Shown here piece after piece: positions 37,043 to 45,644 of a stretch of 64,000 bases of DNA (positions within the stretch are counted from its first letter, which is position 1; every line of letters starts with the position of its first letter). Origin of the DNA: Paenibacillus sp. HB172176 (GTDB lineage: Bacteria; Bacillota; Bacilli; Paenibacillales; Paenibacillaceae). Position numbers and translations under genes: made by a program. Below the pieces are notes generated by a model. That model had not been told where the DNA came from and searched no databases. It saw nothing but the letters and a program-made list of their open reading frames with translations. The stretch is taken from contig NZ_JAATHD010000009.1 in assembly GCF_011947265.1 (NCBI RefSeq), forward strand, positions 62,001 through 126,000, written 5' to 3'.

Positions 37043-37900
37043 TCAGCCCTTGATCGAGCCCAGCAGCATGCCCTTCGTCAGATGCTTCTGGAAGAACGGA
37101 TAGACGAGCACGATCGGCAAGCTCGCCGTCACGACCGCCGCCATCTGAAGCGTCGCCGTGGGCAGCGTCACATCCACATTCGACTCCACCGAAGAAGCCG
37201 AGATGAGAATATTGCGCACCACGAGCTGCAGCGGGAACAGCTTCGTGTCTTGAATGTACAGCACGCCGAGGAAGAACTGATTCCAGTGCCCCACGAGATA
37301 GAAGAGTCCGATTGTCACCAGAGACGGAATCGACAGTGGCATCACAAGCCGAAGCAGCATAACTCCCTCTCCGGCGCCGTCCATGCGGGCCGATTCGAAC
37401 AATTCCTCCGGCAAGCCCTCCAGGAACGTTTTCATGACGAGAATGTTGAAAGCCCAGATTAGGCTCGGAATGATCATCGCCCAGATCGTGTTCAGCAGAT
37501 AGGTTTCTTTCACAATGAGATAGGTTGGGATGAGTCCGCCATTGAACAGCATCGTGAACACGACGAACAACAGCAGAGAGGTGCGTCCTGGAAGCTTCTT
37601 GCGGCTGAGCGGATAGGCCATAAGCAGCGTAAGCATCAGATTCAGTGCCGTTCCCGCGATGGAGAGAAACAGCGTCACGCTGAACGCCCTCGGGATAACC
37701 GGACGGTCGAACAGCTGGCGATAGGCGTCCATCGTGAAGTGCTGCGGGATAAGCACGAAGCCGCCATTGCGGACCACCTCGGAGTAAGGCGTCAGAGACA
37801 CGCTGATCACATACATAAACGGCAGCAGTGTGAGCAGCCCCACAACTAGCAGAATCGCAAACACCACGAGATCGAATGTCGAAAACCGCGCCTTCACCAT
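37043..37900 (-). CDS. LplC-type carbohydrate ABC permease
   Basis: A 285-residue permease with six helices, the LplC opening VISVSLTPYSEVVRNGGFVLIP, the EAA loop PEELFESARMDGAGEGVMLLRLVMPLSIPSL and the ending KGMLLGSIKG. It overlaps the LplB gene by seven bases. With LplB it would form the pore of an oligosaccharide importer whose binding protein is probably encoded at 27214-28851. Confidence 0.93.
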   Translation of the reverse strand: MVKARFSTFDLVVFAILLVVGLLTLLPFMYVISVSLTPYSEVVRNGGFVLIPQHFTMDAYRQLFDRPVIPRAFSVTLFLSIAGTALNLMLTLLMAYPLSRKKLPGRTSLLLFVVFTMLFNGGLIPTYLIVKETYLLNTIWAMIIPSLIWAFNILVMKTFLEGLPEELFESARMDGAGEGVMLLRLVMPLSIPSLVTIGLFYLVGHWNQFFLGVLYIQDTKLFPLQLVVRNILISASSVESNVDVTLPTATLQMAAVVTASLPIVLVYPFFQKHLTKGMLLGSIKG

Positions 37901-39003
37901 ATGCCTCCCCCTCCCCAGCGCTTCGCGGCTCCATTTGCGGTAAGAATGAGGAACATGCCGATCAGCGACTTGAACAAACCAACGGCGGTCGCCAGCCCGA
38001 AATTGAGCTGCTCCAGCCCCGTCCGATACACCCAGGTATCGATAATATCCGCCACCTGATAGACCTGAATGTTGTACATCACGTAGATTTGCTCGAAGCC
38101 CGCATCCATCATATGACCAAGCCGCAGAATCAGCAGCAAAATAATAACATGGCGGATGCCCGGCAGCGTAATATGCCAGATTTGCCGCAATCGGGAAGCT
38201 CCGTCTACTTTGGAGGCCTCGTACAGCGTCGGATCAATGGAGGACATCGCCGCGAGATAGATGATCGCTCCCCAGCCGATATTTTGCCAAATATCGCTTC
38301 CGACCAGCACGCTCCTGAACCATTCGTTCGATGTGAGGAACGGAATCGTGTTGCCGGTCAGCTTCAGCAGCATCCGGTTGACGATCCCGCTGCTCTCCGA
38401 CAGCATGGCGATGCTGATACCGTAGATGATGACCCAGGAGAAGAAATGCGGCATATAGCTGAGCGTCTGCACCCAGCGCTTGAACCATTGCAGGCGGCAT
38501 TCATTGAGCAGAATCGCCATCAGGATGGGCGGGAGCATGCCGAATATGAGCTTATAGAGACTGATGAGCAGCGTATTCTCTAGCAATTGGCTGAAATAAG
38601 GAGATTTGAAGAAAAATTGAAAATATTTGTACCAGGGATCGGCCCATGGGCTTTGGAAAATGCCGGAAGCGAGATCGTAATTTTTGAAGGCAAGCAGCGC
38701 TCCGTACATTGGCAAGTACCGGTAAATCACGAACCAGATGATGCCGGGCAGCAGCATGAGGTAGAGTGCCTTCATTTGCCATGCCGTGTTCAGCCTCCCA
38801 CGCTTTGGCTTTCGTTTCAATTGCGGCTGCGCTTGCATTTGGGTTTGCGTTGGCGGCTTCATTGCGTGCTTTGCTGATGTATTGCCTGGAGACTGCGAAG
38901 TTTTCTGTATGATTGGATGCCCCTGCAGTTGCATGGGCATGCTGTTCTGACTCAGCGTCGCTTGATGTGCCAGCGTCGCTTTCTGCGTCTGCGTCACTAT
39001 CAA
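37894..39003 (-). CDS. LplB-type carbohydrate ABC permease with long N-terminal extension
   Basis: A 369-residue permease: the LplB core starts near residue 70 (WQMKALYLMLLPGIIWFVIYRYLPMYG) and carries the EAA loop DPTLYEASKVDGASRLRQIWHITLPGI. The first 68 residues are Gln/Thr/Lys-rich and hydrophilic, longer than usual. The likely start is TTG at 39003, with AAGGGGGTG six bases upstream; ATG codons inside the extension are alternatives. The upstream region duplicates that of the binding-protein gene at 28851. Confidence 0.9.
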   Translation of the reverse strand: MIVTQTQKATLAHQATLSQNSMPMQLQGHPIIQKTSQSPGNTSAKHAMKPPTQTQMQAQPQLKRKPKRGRLNTAWQMKALYLMLLPGIIWFVIYRYLPMYGALLAFKNYDLASGIFQSPWADPWYKYFQFFFKSPYFSQLLENTLLISLYKLIFGMLPPILMAILLNECRLQWFKRWVQTLSYMPHFFSWVIIYGISIAMLSESSGIVNRMLLKLTGNTIPFLTSNEWFRSVLVGSDIWQNIGWGAIIYLAAMSSIDPTLYEASKVDGASRLRQIWHITLPGIRHVIILLLILRLGHMMDAGFEQIYVMYNIQVYQVADIIDTWVYRTGLEQLNFGLATAVGLFKSLIGMFLILTANGAAKRWGGGGIW

Positions 39004-39017
39004 GTTCGCACCCCCTT

Positions 39018-39096
39018 CGTCTGCTTTAACTATACCAAGATTGAAGGCGGCGGATTACGATCATAATTATGGGTTTCCTTGCACATTTTTAAGGGG
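39018..39096 (-). promoter_or_regulatory. Upstream regulatory region, copy B
   Basis: The same 79-bp region as at 28870-28948, with seven differences. The TATAGT -10 lies at 39034-39029. The block containing GGAAACCCATAATTATGATC is unchanged between copies, as expected of a protein-binding site. Confidence 0.7.
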
Positions 39097-39131
39097 GGTA
39101 TTATATGAACATCAGCCAGCAAAATACACTA

Positions 39132-39716
39132 TCAACTTTCAGAATTCATTACTTGCACTATCTTCTGAATATTTTTTAAAAATTCCGTATACTCCGGACT
39201 GCTTGTTAACATTTCCGAACCGTGCAGTCTCAAATTTATAAATAAGGAGTTAAGTTGGACTAATTTATCTGTATGGAGCTGATTGTTTTCAATGTCTTCT
39301 TTCAATGTTTTAATATACTTTGTTGATGCAGAAATAAAATCAGTTAACGGCTGAACAATACTTGGATTAATTACCTCATTACTAATTTCTTGATCTAAAT
39401 TCTCCATAGTTAATAAACTAATTATGGGAGAGGTATTTCTGCTAAGAAATCCATCAATTCGTCCTACAAGATAATTTTGTTTATCTTCTGATTTATCATT
39501 GTTTTCTGCTTCATCAAGTATAGTTTTATATTCATTGATATAACTTGAAAGCTCAAATCTAAAATTATTATCAACATTTGCAACTAGCCAGTTTCTATAT
39601 AATGATTCCTTGTTTGTTGAAGAATCATTATAGTTCCGTTCAACTAAAATAACTGAAACCAGTGAAACAATCAAAATTAGTAAAATTGATACAGTTACAC
39701 TTTTTTTAAATTTCAT
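39132..39716 (-). CDS. Unrecognised single-pass membrane protein (AT-rich island)
   Basis: A 194-residue protein with one N-terminal transmembrane helix (VTVSILLILIVSLVSVILV, about residues 7-25) and a helical, acidic, Asn-rich extracellular part without cysteines. The pattern of amphipathic helices would suit a four-helix bundle, such as a ligand-sensor-like fold, but I recognise no family. AAGGAG lies nine bases before the ATG at 39716. The gene is far more AT-rich than its neighbours, as is the gene at 40053. The pair is likely acquired DNA between the permeases and the YesMN genes. Confidence 0.7.
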   Translation of the reverse strand: MKFKKSVTVSILLILIVSLVSVILVERNYNDSSTNKESLYRNWLVANVDNNFRFELSSYINEYKTILDEAENNDKSEDKQNYLVGRIDGFLSRNTSPIISLLTMENLDQEISNEVINPSIVQPLTDFISASTKYIKTLKEDIENNQLHTDKLVQLNSLFINLRLHGSEMLTSSPEYTEFLKNIQKIVQVMNSES

Positions 39717-40007
39717 CAGAACCAACTCCTTGATATTATAATTTTAACTACTCATAATCTATATTCAAGAATTCAATCAATATAATCCAATGGAATTTCA
39801 ACTTTTCAAACCATGCCTATAACTATCCAGATACCAAATAGTTCTTTAGTCACATTTCAAATATATGGATTAAATTCTATTTAAAACTTTTTTTTACAAA
39901 TGATAGTATATTCGTTGTATTAAATATTCGTTTTCTATTCAACATAGAATATTACTATAACCACCATAGAAGATAACTGTAAAAATGTCAAATAATAAGG
40001 AGGATAG

Positions 40008-40022
40008 ATGTATATTGAATAA
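40008..40022 (+). CDS. Possible four-codon leader ORF
   Basis: AAGGAGG with good spacing precedes ATG TAT ATT GAA TAA, 31 bp before the start of the secreted-protein gene. It may be a chance site or a translated leader; evidence is only the strong ribosome-binding site. Confidence 0.25.
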   Translation: MYIE

Positions 40023-40052
40023 AATTAACTAAAAGAAGGGTGGATTTTCCTT

Positions 40053-40853
40053 ATGAAAATCAAAAAACATTGTTCCGTAATTTTAAGTGTTTGTCTACTC
40101 ACACTCCTATTTGGCAGCAATATGGCATGGGCTTCACCAAGTGAATTAACTTTGGATGAGGTTTACCAACAGGTCGCACTTATGAAATCTAATGGGGCAA
40201 CTCAAAACGAGATCATTTCATTTAAGAGTGAACATGGTATTAATACAGTTTCCGTATCAACAGTTGATTATGATATGAACGGAAATGTAATTAATCAGAA
40301 TTCTGGCGGAATTTCACCATTAGGCATGCCGACGACTTATACCTCAGTTAACACTTGGATTGATTCTATTGAGCAAGGACAGTATGCAGGTTACTATACG
40401 ATTTATGCAGAGCAACAAAGGGTCTGTTATACTACCTATTGTTTAGATGAGGCCTACCCAGCAAGTTATGATGTCATGAGCATTAATTGGAACACAGATG
40501 ATTTTGAATATATTTCTTATGGTCAACCGTCCTCATCGAAACTTTGGCTGGCAGATGCGGATCAACGGTATGGTGGAACTGTATTATTCAACGTCCTTGA
40601 CAATTACGATAACAATAATACATCCGGTGGGTATGTCGCAGGATATGTTATTGTGGATAGATTGAATAGCAATACATCTACGGCTGCAGTTAAATTTACA
40701 CATACATTCGATAAGACTGAATCATCAACATCAACAACAGGACAAGCTGGATGGCAATGGGGAGCTCCACTCAACGTAGGAGTGTCCTACACTGTTACAA
40801 AAACAACAACTGAAGATAATTGGTCTATTTCAGATACAGTTTTAATAAATTAA
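40053..40853 (+). CDS. Unrecognised secreted protein (AT-rich island)
   Basis: A 266-residue exported protein with a clear signal peptide ending MAWA-SPSE (about residue 28). A short helical region follows (LTLDEVYQQVALMKSNGATQNEIISF), then a Tyr/Ser/Thr/Asn-rich, beta-strand-looking domain with a single CYTTYC cysteine pair. The C-terminus has alternating residues (VGVSYTVTKTTTEDNWSISDTV). AAGGGTGG precedes the ATG. I do not recognise the family. The composition resembles secreted beta-rich proteins such as toxins or adhesins, but that is a guess. It runs opposite to all nearby genes. The 39717-40052 gap is AT-rich and should hold both promoters. Confidence 0.7.
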   Translation: MKIKKHCSVILSVCLLTLLFGSNMAWASPSELTLDEVYQQVALMKSNGATQNEIISFKSEHGINTVSVSTVDYDMNGNVINQNSGGISPLGMPTTYTSVNTWIDSIEQGQYAGYYTIYAEQQRVCYTTYCLDEAYPASYDVMSINWNTDDFEYISYGQPSSSKLWLADADQRYGGTVLFNVLDNYDNNNTSGGYVAGYVIVDRLNSNTSTAAVKFTHTFDKTESSTSTTGQAGWQWGAPLNVGVSYTVTKTTTEDNWSISDTVLIN

Positions 40854-41048
40854 CATCATTCATTTATCAACTTGTGATATATAAGTTGAACCAAAGAATG
40901 TAAGGATCCAGAGGAGAGAACAAAACATCTTGGAAATAACAGCATTCGCCTTTTTTCCAATGTCGAATCACTAGGCTGATTAGTTGGAAGAATCCTAGGA
41001 ACTACAGCAAACCAAAGATTGATCTGTTCCCGTAGCAATATGCTAATG

Positions 41049-41085
41049 AAAGAATGAAGGAGGTTTAACCTTCTTCATTCTTTTT
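41049..41085. terminator. Bidirectional terminator
   Basis: AAGAATGAAGG pairs with CCTTCTTCATTCTT, followed by T5 on the plus strand. It separates the secreted-protein gene from the convergent regulator gene. The stretch 40856-41048 shows no gene I can support. Confidence 0.7.
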
Positions 41086-41146
41086 CTAATTTATTCAAAT
41101 TTATAACGCTTTCATTGGCACACTCTCAGGTCATTTCCTACGAAAG

Positions 41147-41917
41147 TCACTCACCATTCCTCTTCCGATAATCACCCGGAGTCAGCCCATACTCACGCTT
41201 GAACAAGCGAATAAAATAATGATCCGAGCCCATGCCGACCTTCTCCGCAATCTTGTTCATCCCGAAATCCGTTTCTTTCAACAGGATCTTCGCATGCTCG
41301 AGCCTGATCTTCTGCAGCAGCCGGTTGAAGTTCTCTCCCGTCTTCTTCTTGAACAGCGCGCTGAAGTAATGCTCCTCCATCGCCGCCATCTTTGCCATCC
41401 CCTTCAGTGTAATATCCTCTGCAAAATGCAACTGCATATAATGAAGCACCTCATTCACCTGAGGATGATTCGTTGAATTCGACTTATGCAGCTCATACTG
41501 CTCCAGCTCCCCAACCAGTCGATCCTTCAGGCTGTCTCTCATCAGCTCCGCCGACACCTTTCTCAGCGACGCCCGCAGCTTATCGATGTCCATCGACAGC
41601 TTCAGAATATAGCTGCTTGCCCCATATTCCAGCGCCTGCTGCGCGTATTCGAATTCATTCATGCAGGTGAGCATGATGAATTTGGCGGAGCAGCCCTCCT
41701 CACGCGCCTGCTTCAGCAGATGAATTCCGTCCATTCGGGGCATCACGATATCCGCGATGACAAGATCGGGCTCATGCTTACGAATGAGCTCCATTGCGGG
41801 AATGCCATCCGAGGCCACACCGATAAGCCTGAAGCCTTCTTCCTCCCATGGAATGAGTTTAATAATCGCATCCCGCACATAATCCTCGTCCTCAACCACA
41901 ATGACGGACCAAGCCAT
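41147..41917 (-). CDS. Short AraC-type response regulator
   Basis: A 256-residue regulator: receiver domain with acidic E9-D10, phospho-acceptor D56 (LVIADIVMP) and a short linker to the AraC double helix-turn-helix (GMAKMAAMEEHYFSALFKK and KIAEKVGMGSDHYFIRLFKREYG). It lacks the long middle region of most YesN proteins. The ATG at 41917 has AAGGAGA nine bases upstream and lies one base after the kinase stop. The conserved regions upstream of the split transporter genes are candidate targets (inference). Confidence 0.92.
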   Translation of the reverse strand: MAWSVIVVEDEDYVRDAIIKLIPWEEEGFRLIGVASDGIPAMELIRKHEPDLVIADIVMPRMDGIHLLKQAREEGCSAKFIMLTCMNEFEYAQQALEYGASSYILKLSMDIDKLRASLRKVSAELMRDSLKDRLVGELEQYELHKSNSTNHPQVNEVLHYMQLHFAEDITLKGMAKMAAMEEHYFSALFKKKTGENFNRLLQKIRLEHAKILLKETDFGMNKIAEKVGMGSDHYFIRLFKREYGLTPGDYRKRNGE

Positions 41918-41918
41918 C

Positions 41919-43790
41919 CTACTCACTCTCCTTCTGGTAAGGCGGCGCCACCAATAGCGGAAGCTCGATGGTTACCGTTGTTCCGGTCGCGCCAGATGCG
42001 ATCTTCAGCCTCGCTTCGTCCTTGAACAACAGCTGAAGCCGCTCTCTCAAATTCACCAGCCCAATGCCCTTGCGCTTTCGGGCCACCTTCAGCTTCGCGG
42101 CCTCCTCGAGACCAATGCCGGTATCCGACACTTGGAGCAGAAGCAGCTCCCCCTGGCGATAAGCGTGAATGCGAATCGTTCCTGCGCCATCAAGTGGCGC
42201 GATGCCATGCTGAATCGCGTTTTCCACCAGCGGCTGCAGACTGAATTTCGGAACGAGCGCATACGCCGTGTCCGGTTCCAGCTCTGTTTTGTAAAAAATT
42301 TTGTCCAAATAACGATACTGCTGCAAACGAAGATACGAATGGGCCAGCTCCAGCTCAGACTCCAGATGAACCAAATCCACATCCATCCGCAGGCTCGCCT
42401 CGAGCAGATGGCCGAGATGAATGCAAATGTCCGCAATATCCTCCTGCTCTCGCGACATCGCCATCCATTTCATCGTATTGAGCGTGTTCAGCAGCAGATG
42501 CGGGTTCATCTGCGACAGCAGCACCTGAAACTGCGCCGCTTCCTTCTGCCTCTCCTGCGCCTTCAGCCGTTCAATAAGCAGTTGCATATTATCCGTCATC
42601 GCATTGAACGTTCGCGCAAGGAACAGCACTTCGCCGTCCAGTCCCTTCTCGTCCAGTTGCACCTGGAACGCCTTGTCGATGAGCTGCGCCATCTTTCGCT
42701 GAAGAAGTGCGAGCGGTCCCGTAATGCGCAGCAGAATCAGATACGTGATGACAGTGAAGAACGCACAGAAGGCCAGCAATTGCAGCATCGAGCTTCGCTC
42801 CTGCGCCTTCATATCCCCAAGGAACAAGCCCATCGGGAATTGGCTGACGATTCGCCATTGCAGCAAGGGATCATAGATATAATTAATGAGCACGGAGGAT
42901 TCCCCGTCGAGATACGGCTTCTCTTCGGGCAATTGCCCGCTCGACACCTTCTTCAAGAGAGAGCTCTCAATGGGAAAATACGGCTTCGTCTGCGCCAGCA
43001 CCTGCCCGCTTGCGATAACTGCAAAATTCTGCAGCGCGCCAATCGCGCTCGACAACGACGAGAACCAATCCTCGAATCGGAACAGAATTCGGTAGTAGCC
43101 GGCAACCTCGCCGCTCGCCGTCAGCAGCTGATTCATATAGACCAATTGATATTGACCGTCGATGCTCATGGCCCTCCATTGCATGAACGCAGAAGAATTC
43201 AGGTCGAACGAACTCTCGCAAGAGGTCTCTTGCGGCTCGCTGTCCGTCTCATAGAGACATCGCCCTTGGACGTCGAATAATCCGCCCTCGATCCAGTCTC
43301 CATAAGGCTCGCTGTCCTCGCGAATGAGCGCGATTCTTGCTTCGAATCGCTTGACGGCGAGAGAGCTCTCCGCTTCGCTACCGCTACGATTGCTAGTTTC
43401 ATTTGCTGGATTTCCGGGTTCACTTCGGTCAACTCCATCGAGATTATTTGCCATATCTTCGACCTTTGCGCCAGCTCCATTGATATTCCCCTTGTCAATT
43501 CTGCCAGCGCTCTCTCCCAACAAGCGCAACGCGTCAATCGCCTCGCGGTCCTCCTCCCAGCCGAAGGTGGCCGAAAAGATGCTTCCTCGAATGTGCAGCA
43601 GGGTTGTTTTGAGCAGATTAAGCTGTTGCATGTTCTGGAAGGAGGTGTTCTCGACGAAGGTATGGGTAAGCCTCGATTGATTGTGAGTCTGGAGCAGAAA
43701 CAGCGGTATGAGAATGATGCCGAGAAAGGCAAGAAACAGCTTCGACTTGATGGACTTTGGCCTCAATCCGTTCCATAGCTTGCGAATCAT
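41919..43790 (-). CDS. YesM-type sensor histidine kinase
   Basis: A 623-residue kinase: transmembrane helix near residues 14-31, a long extracellular region with an Asn/Ser-rich stretch (about 110-145), a second helix (LLAFCAFFTVITYLILLRI), HAMP and the His_kinase H box MNPHLLLNTLNTM. The HATPase domain has N box PLVENAIQHGI and G box DTGIGL. The H box has LLL where NPHFLYNTL is usual. GGGGAGGG precedes the ATG. It pairs with the regulator one base downstream and likely senses the sugar handled by the Lpl permeases. Confidence 0.92.
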   Translation of the reverse strand: MIRKLWNGLRPKSIKSKLFLAFLGIILIPLFLLQTHNQSRLTHTFVENTSFQNMQQLNLLKTTLLHIRGSIFSATFGWEEDREAIDALRLLGESAGRIDKGNINGAGAKVEDMANNLDGVDRSEPGNPANETSNRSGSEAESSLAVKRFEARIALIREDSEPYGDWIEGGLFDVQGRCLYETDSEPQETSCESSFDLNSSAFMQWRAMSIDGQYQLVYMNQLLTASGEVAGYYRILFRFEDWFSSLSSAIGALQNFAVIASGQVLAQTKPYFPIESSLLKKVSSGQLPEEKPYLDGESSVLINYIYDPLLQWRIVSQFPMGLFLGDMKAQERSSMLQLLAFCAFFTVITYLILLRITGPLALLQRKMAQLIDKAFQVQLDEKGLDGEVLFLARTFNAMTDNMQLLIERLKAQERQKEAAQFQVLLSQMNPHLLLNTLNTMKWMAMSREQEDIADICIHLGHLLEASLRMDVDLVHLESELELAHSYLRLQQYRYLDKIFYKTELEPDTAYALVPKFSLQPLVENAIQHGIAPLDGAGTIRIHAYRQGELLLLQVSDTGIGLEEAAKLKVARKRKGIGLVNLRERLQLLFKDEARLKIASGATGTTVTIELPLLVAPPYQKESE

Positions 43791-44094
43791 GTCTTACCCT
43801 CCCCTGGCGAAACATTGCCTTAACTTCTCAATCATGCTGCTTCCTTTCGACAAATCCTTCTGCCTCACATTGCGCAGCACCCCTCTTAACGGCACTGCTC
43901 CCTCTAAGATAACAAACCCTCTTCCTCTACAATATCAGGATATTACTGGATAAATGGCACAATTTTATCAATTTGATTCACATCTCTTTGTTTCATATCT
44001 ATGCGAAGGGGACAAGCATTATATCTGACGTGATTCGTTTATCCTTGTGGTAGAATATAGAAGAAGTGACTTGTACGATGAATAGGAGGAATTC
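43791..44094. other. Intergenic region between divergent genes
   Basis: This 304-bp gap separates the sensor kinase from the VOC gene and must hold both promoters. I see no repeat, hairpin or small gene that I can support. Confidence 0.5.
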
Positions 44095-45030
44095 ATGATG
44101 AGTACTGCTGGCAGCGACAGCAAAAAAACAATCATTCCGCATCTCTGGTTCGACAAGGAGGCGAGGGAAGCCGCCGAATTCTACTGTACCGTGTTCCCTA
44201 ATTCGGAAATGACAAGCTCGGCGACTCTGCAGGACACGCCGTCGGGCGACAGCAATCTGGTCTCCTTCTCCCTATGGGGGCAGCCGTTCATGGCGATCTC
44301 GGCGGGACCTTATTTCAAGATTAATCCATCCATTTCGTTCACCGTCAACTTTGATCCGTCACGAGAAGCTAATGCAAGAGAGATGCTGGACGAGGCATGG
44401 AACAAGCTCTCCCATGGCGGAATGGCGCTTATGCCGCTGGACAAATATCCCTTCAGTGAGCGCTTTGGCTGGATACAGGACAAATTCGGCGTCTCTTGGC
44501 AGCTTATTCTGACGAATCCGGAAGGAGATCCGCGGCCTGGGATTATTCCTTCCCTGATGTTTGTAGGGGACAATTGCGGCAGAGCCGAAGAAGCGCGGGA
44601 ATTCTATCTGTCGGTATTCGAGCACTCCCGGCCCGGCAACCTGTTTCGCTACGGACCTGGTATGGCACCGGAAACAGAGGGGAACGTGATGTTCTCGGAC
44701 TTTATGCTGGAGAACACTTGGCTGACCGCGATGGACAGCGGGCATGATCACAAGTTTCAGTTTAATGAGGCGGTTTCGCTGCTCGTTTCTTGCGACACGC
44801 AAGAGGAGATTGATTATTACTGGGACAAGCTTTCTGCCCACCCGAAGTCCGAGCAGTGCGGCTGGCTGAAGGATCAATTCGGTCTTTCTTGGCAGATCGC
44901 TCCCGCTGTTATGGGGAAGATGATGGCGGAGGGCACGCCGGAGCAGCGCGCTCGTCTCACGAAAGCGTTCCTTAAGATGAAGAAGTTCGATCTCGCCGAG
45001 TTGGAGGCGGCGTATCGGGGCGAGGCATAA
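44095..45030 (+). CDS. VOC/PhnB-like protein with two domains
   Basis: A 311-residue cytosolic protein made of two PhnB (3-demethylubiquinone methyltransferase-like) VOC domains in tandem. They begin HLWFDKEAREAAEFYCTVFPNSEM (about residue 15) and LMFVGDNCGRAEEAREFYLSVF (about 155), each ending in a WQ-type motif (GVSWQLILTNPEG and GLSWQIAPAVMG). Such proteins are common, of unclear function, and not true methyltransferases. AGGAGG precedes ATGATG. It appears to be a single-gene unit. Confidence 0.88.
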   Translation: MMSTAGSDSKKTIIPHLWFDKEAREAAEFYCTVFPNSEMTSSATLQDTPSGDSNLVSFSLWGQPFMAISAGPYFKINPSISFTVNFDPSREANAREMLDEAWNKLSHGGMALMPLDKYPFSERFGWIQDKFGVSWQLILTNPEGDPRPGIIPSLMFVGDNCGRAEEAREFYLSVFEHSRPGNLFRYGPGMAPETEGNVMFSDFMLENTWLTAMDSGHDHKFQFNEAVSLLVSCDTQEEIDYYWDKLSAHPKSEQCGWLKDQFGLSWQIAPAVMGKMMAEGTPEQRARLTKAFLKMKKFDLAELEAAYRGEA

Positions 45031-45644
45031 CAGGCGGGTTTTCGAGGGAGGAGCAGGAAGAGCTAAGTGTGTGAATGATGCGGGATTTGGCGCGGATACT
45101 TTGCAGACTTGATGCGAATTCAGGTTTGGGCCGGGGGATTTGATGAAAATACAGTGCGGGATGATTCTGATATGGTGCAGATTATGCTCGGCTTGGCGCG
45201 GTTATCGTATGGATTAATGATATGGATTATGTTCGGCTTGATGCGACGGAGCACGGCACGATTTCGAAGTGAAACTATGAGCTAACGAAGATTGGTAACG
45301 CTATTAGCTCAGATAGGGGGACTTATCTAATCTAACGAAGACTGGTATCGTTATCAGGTGCTAATGCGTCAAACTTTGGTTCAAAACAGTCGAATAAGAC
45401 CATCAATCTTCCTTAGATTTTCGGCTCAGCCGAAATTCACCAAATAACGTTATCAGTATTCGTTAGAGTCGCACCTGCTCAACCATCTCGCAAATTTCCA
45501 ATCAAGCATCTTGATCATCTCCTTCAAGTATGATATTTTGAACAAATATATCGGTATGAAGCACATGCCGCTTTGATACGCCTTCGCTCATGGAGAGCTG
45601 GACGTATTGAAGCGGCTTTATCCATGTAGAATGGAGGTTGGTCA
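45031..45644. other. 614-bp intergenic region with imperfect repeats
   Basis: The left part (45100-45260) has degenerate direct repeats around GATTATGCTCGGCTTGGCGC and GATTATGTTCGGCTTGATGC. The middle carries the nested palindrome. The right part leads to the nuclease-like gene, with GGAGG upstream of its ATG. No further gene is visible. Confidence 0.5.
45282..45467. repeat. Nested palindrome element, left copy (186 bp)
   Basis: The outer arm CTAACGAAGATTGGTAACG (from 45282) pairs with the arm ending 45466. The inner arm TCTAACGAAGACTGGT (from 45331) pairs with the arm ending 45416. Offsets between outer and inner arms are 49 and about 50 bp. It lies upstream of the nuclease-like gene and is homologous along its length to 46470-46655. 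Confidence 0.8.

Noticed and set aside
36966-37934. 322-codon minus-strand frame
   Set aside because: It overlaps the LplC permease in another frame; the permease frame has the EAA loop and proper start.
40856-41038. 60-codon minus-strand frame in the AT-rich island
   Set aside because: No ribosome-binding site and no recognisable feature; probably a chance frame in a gap.
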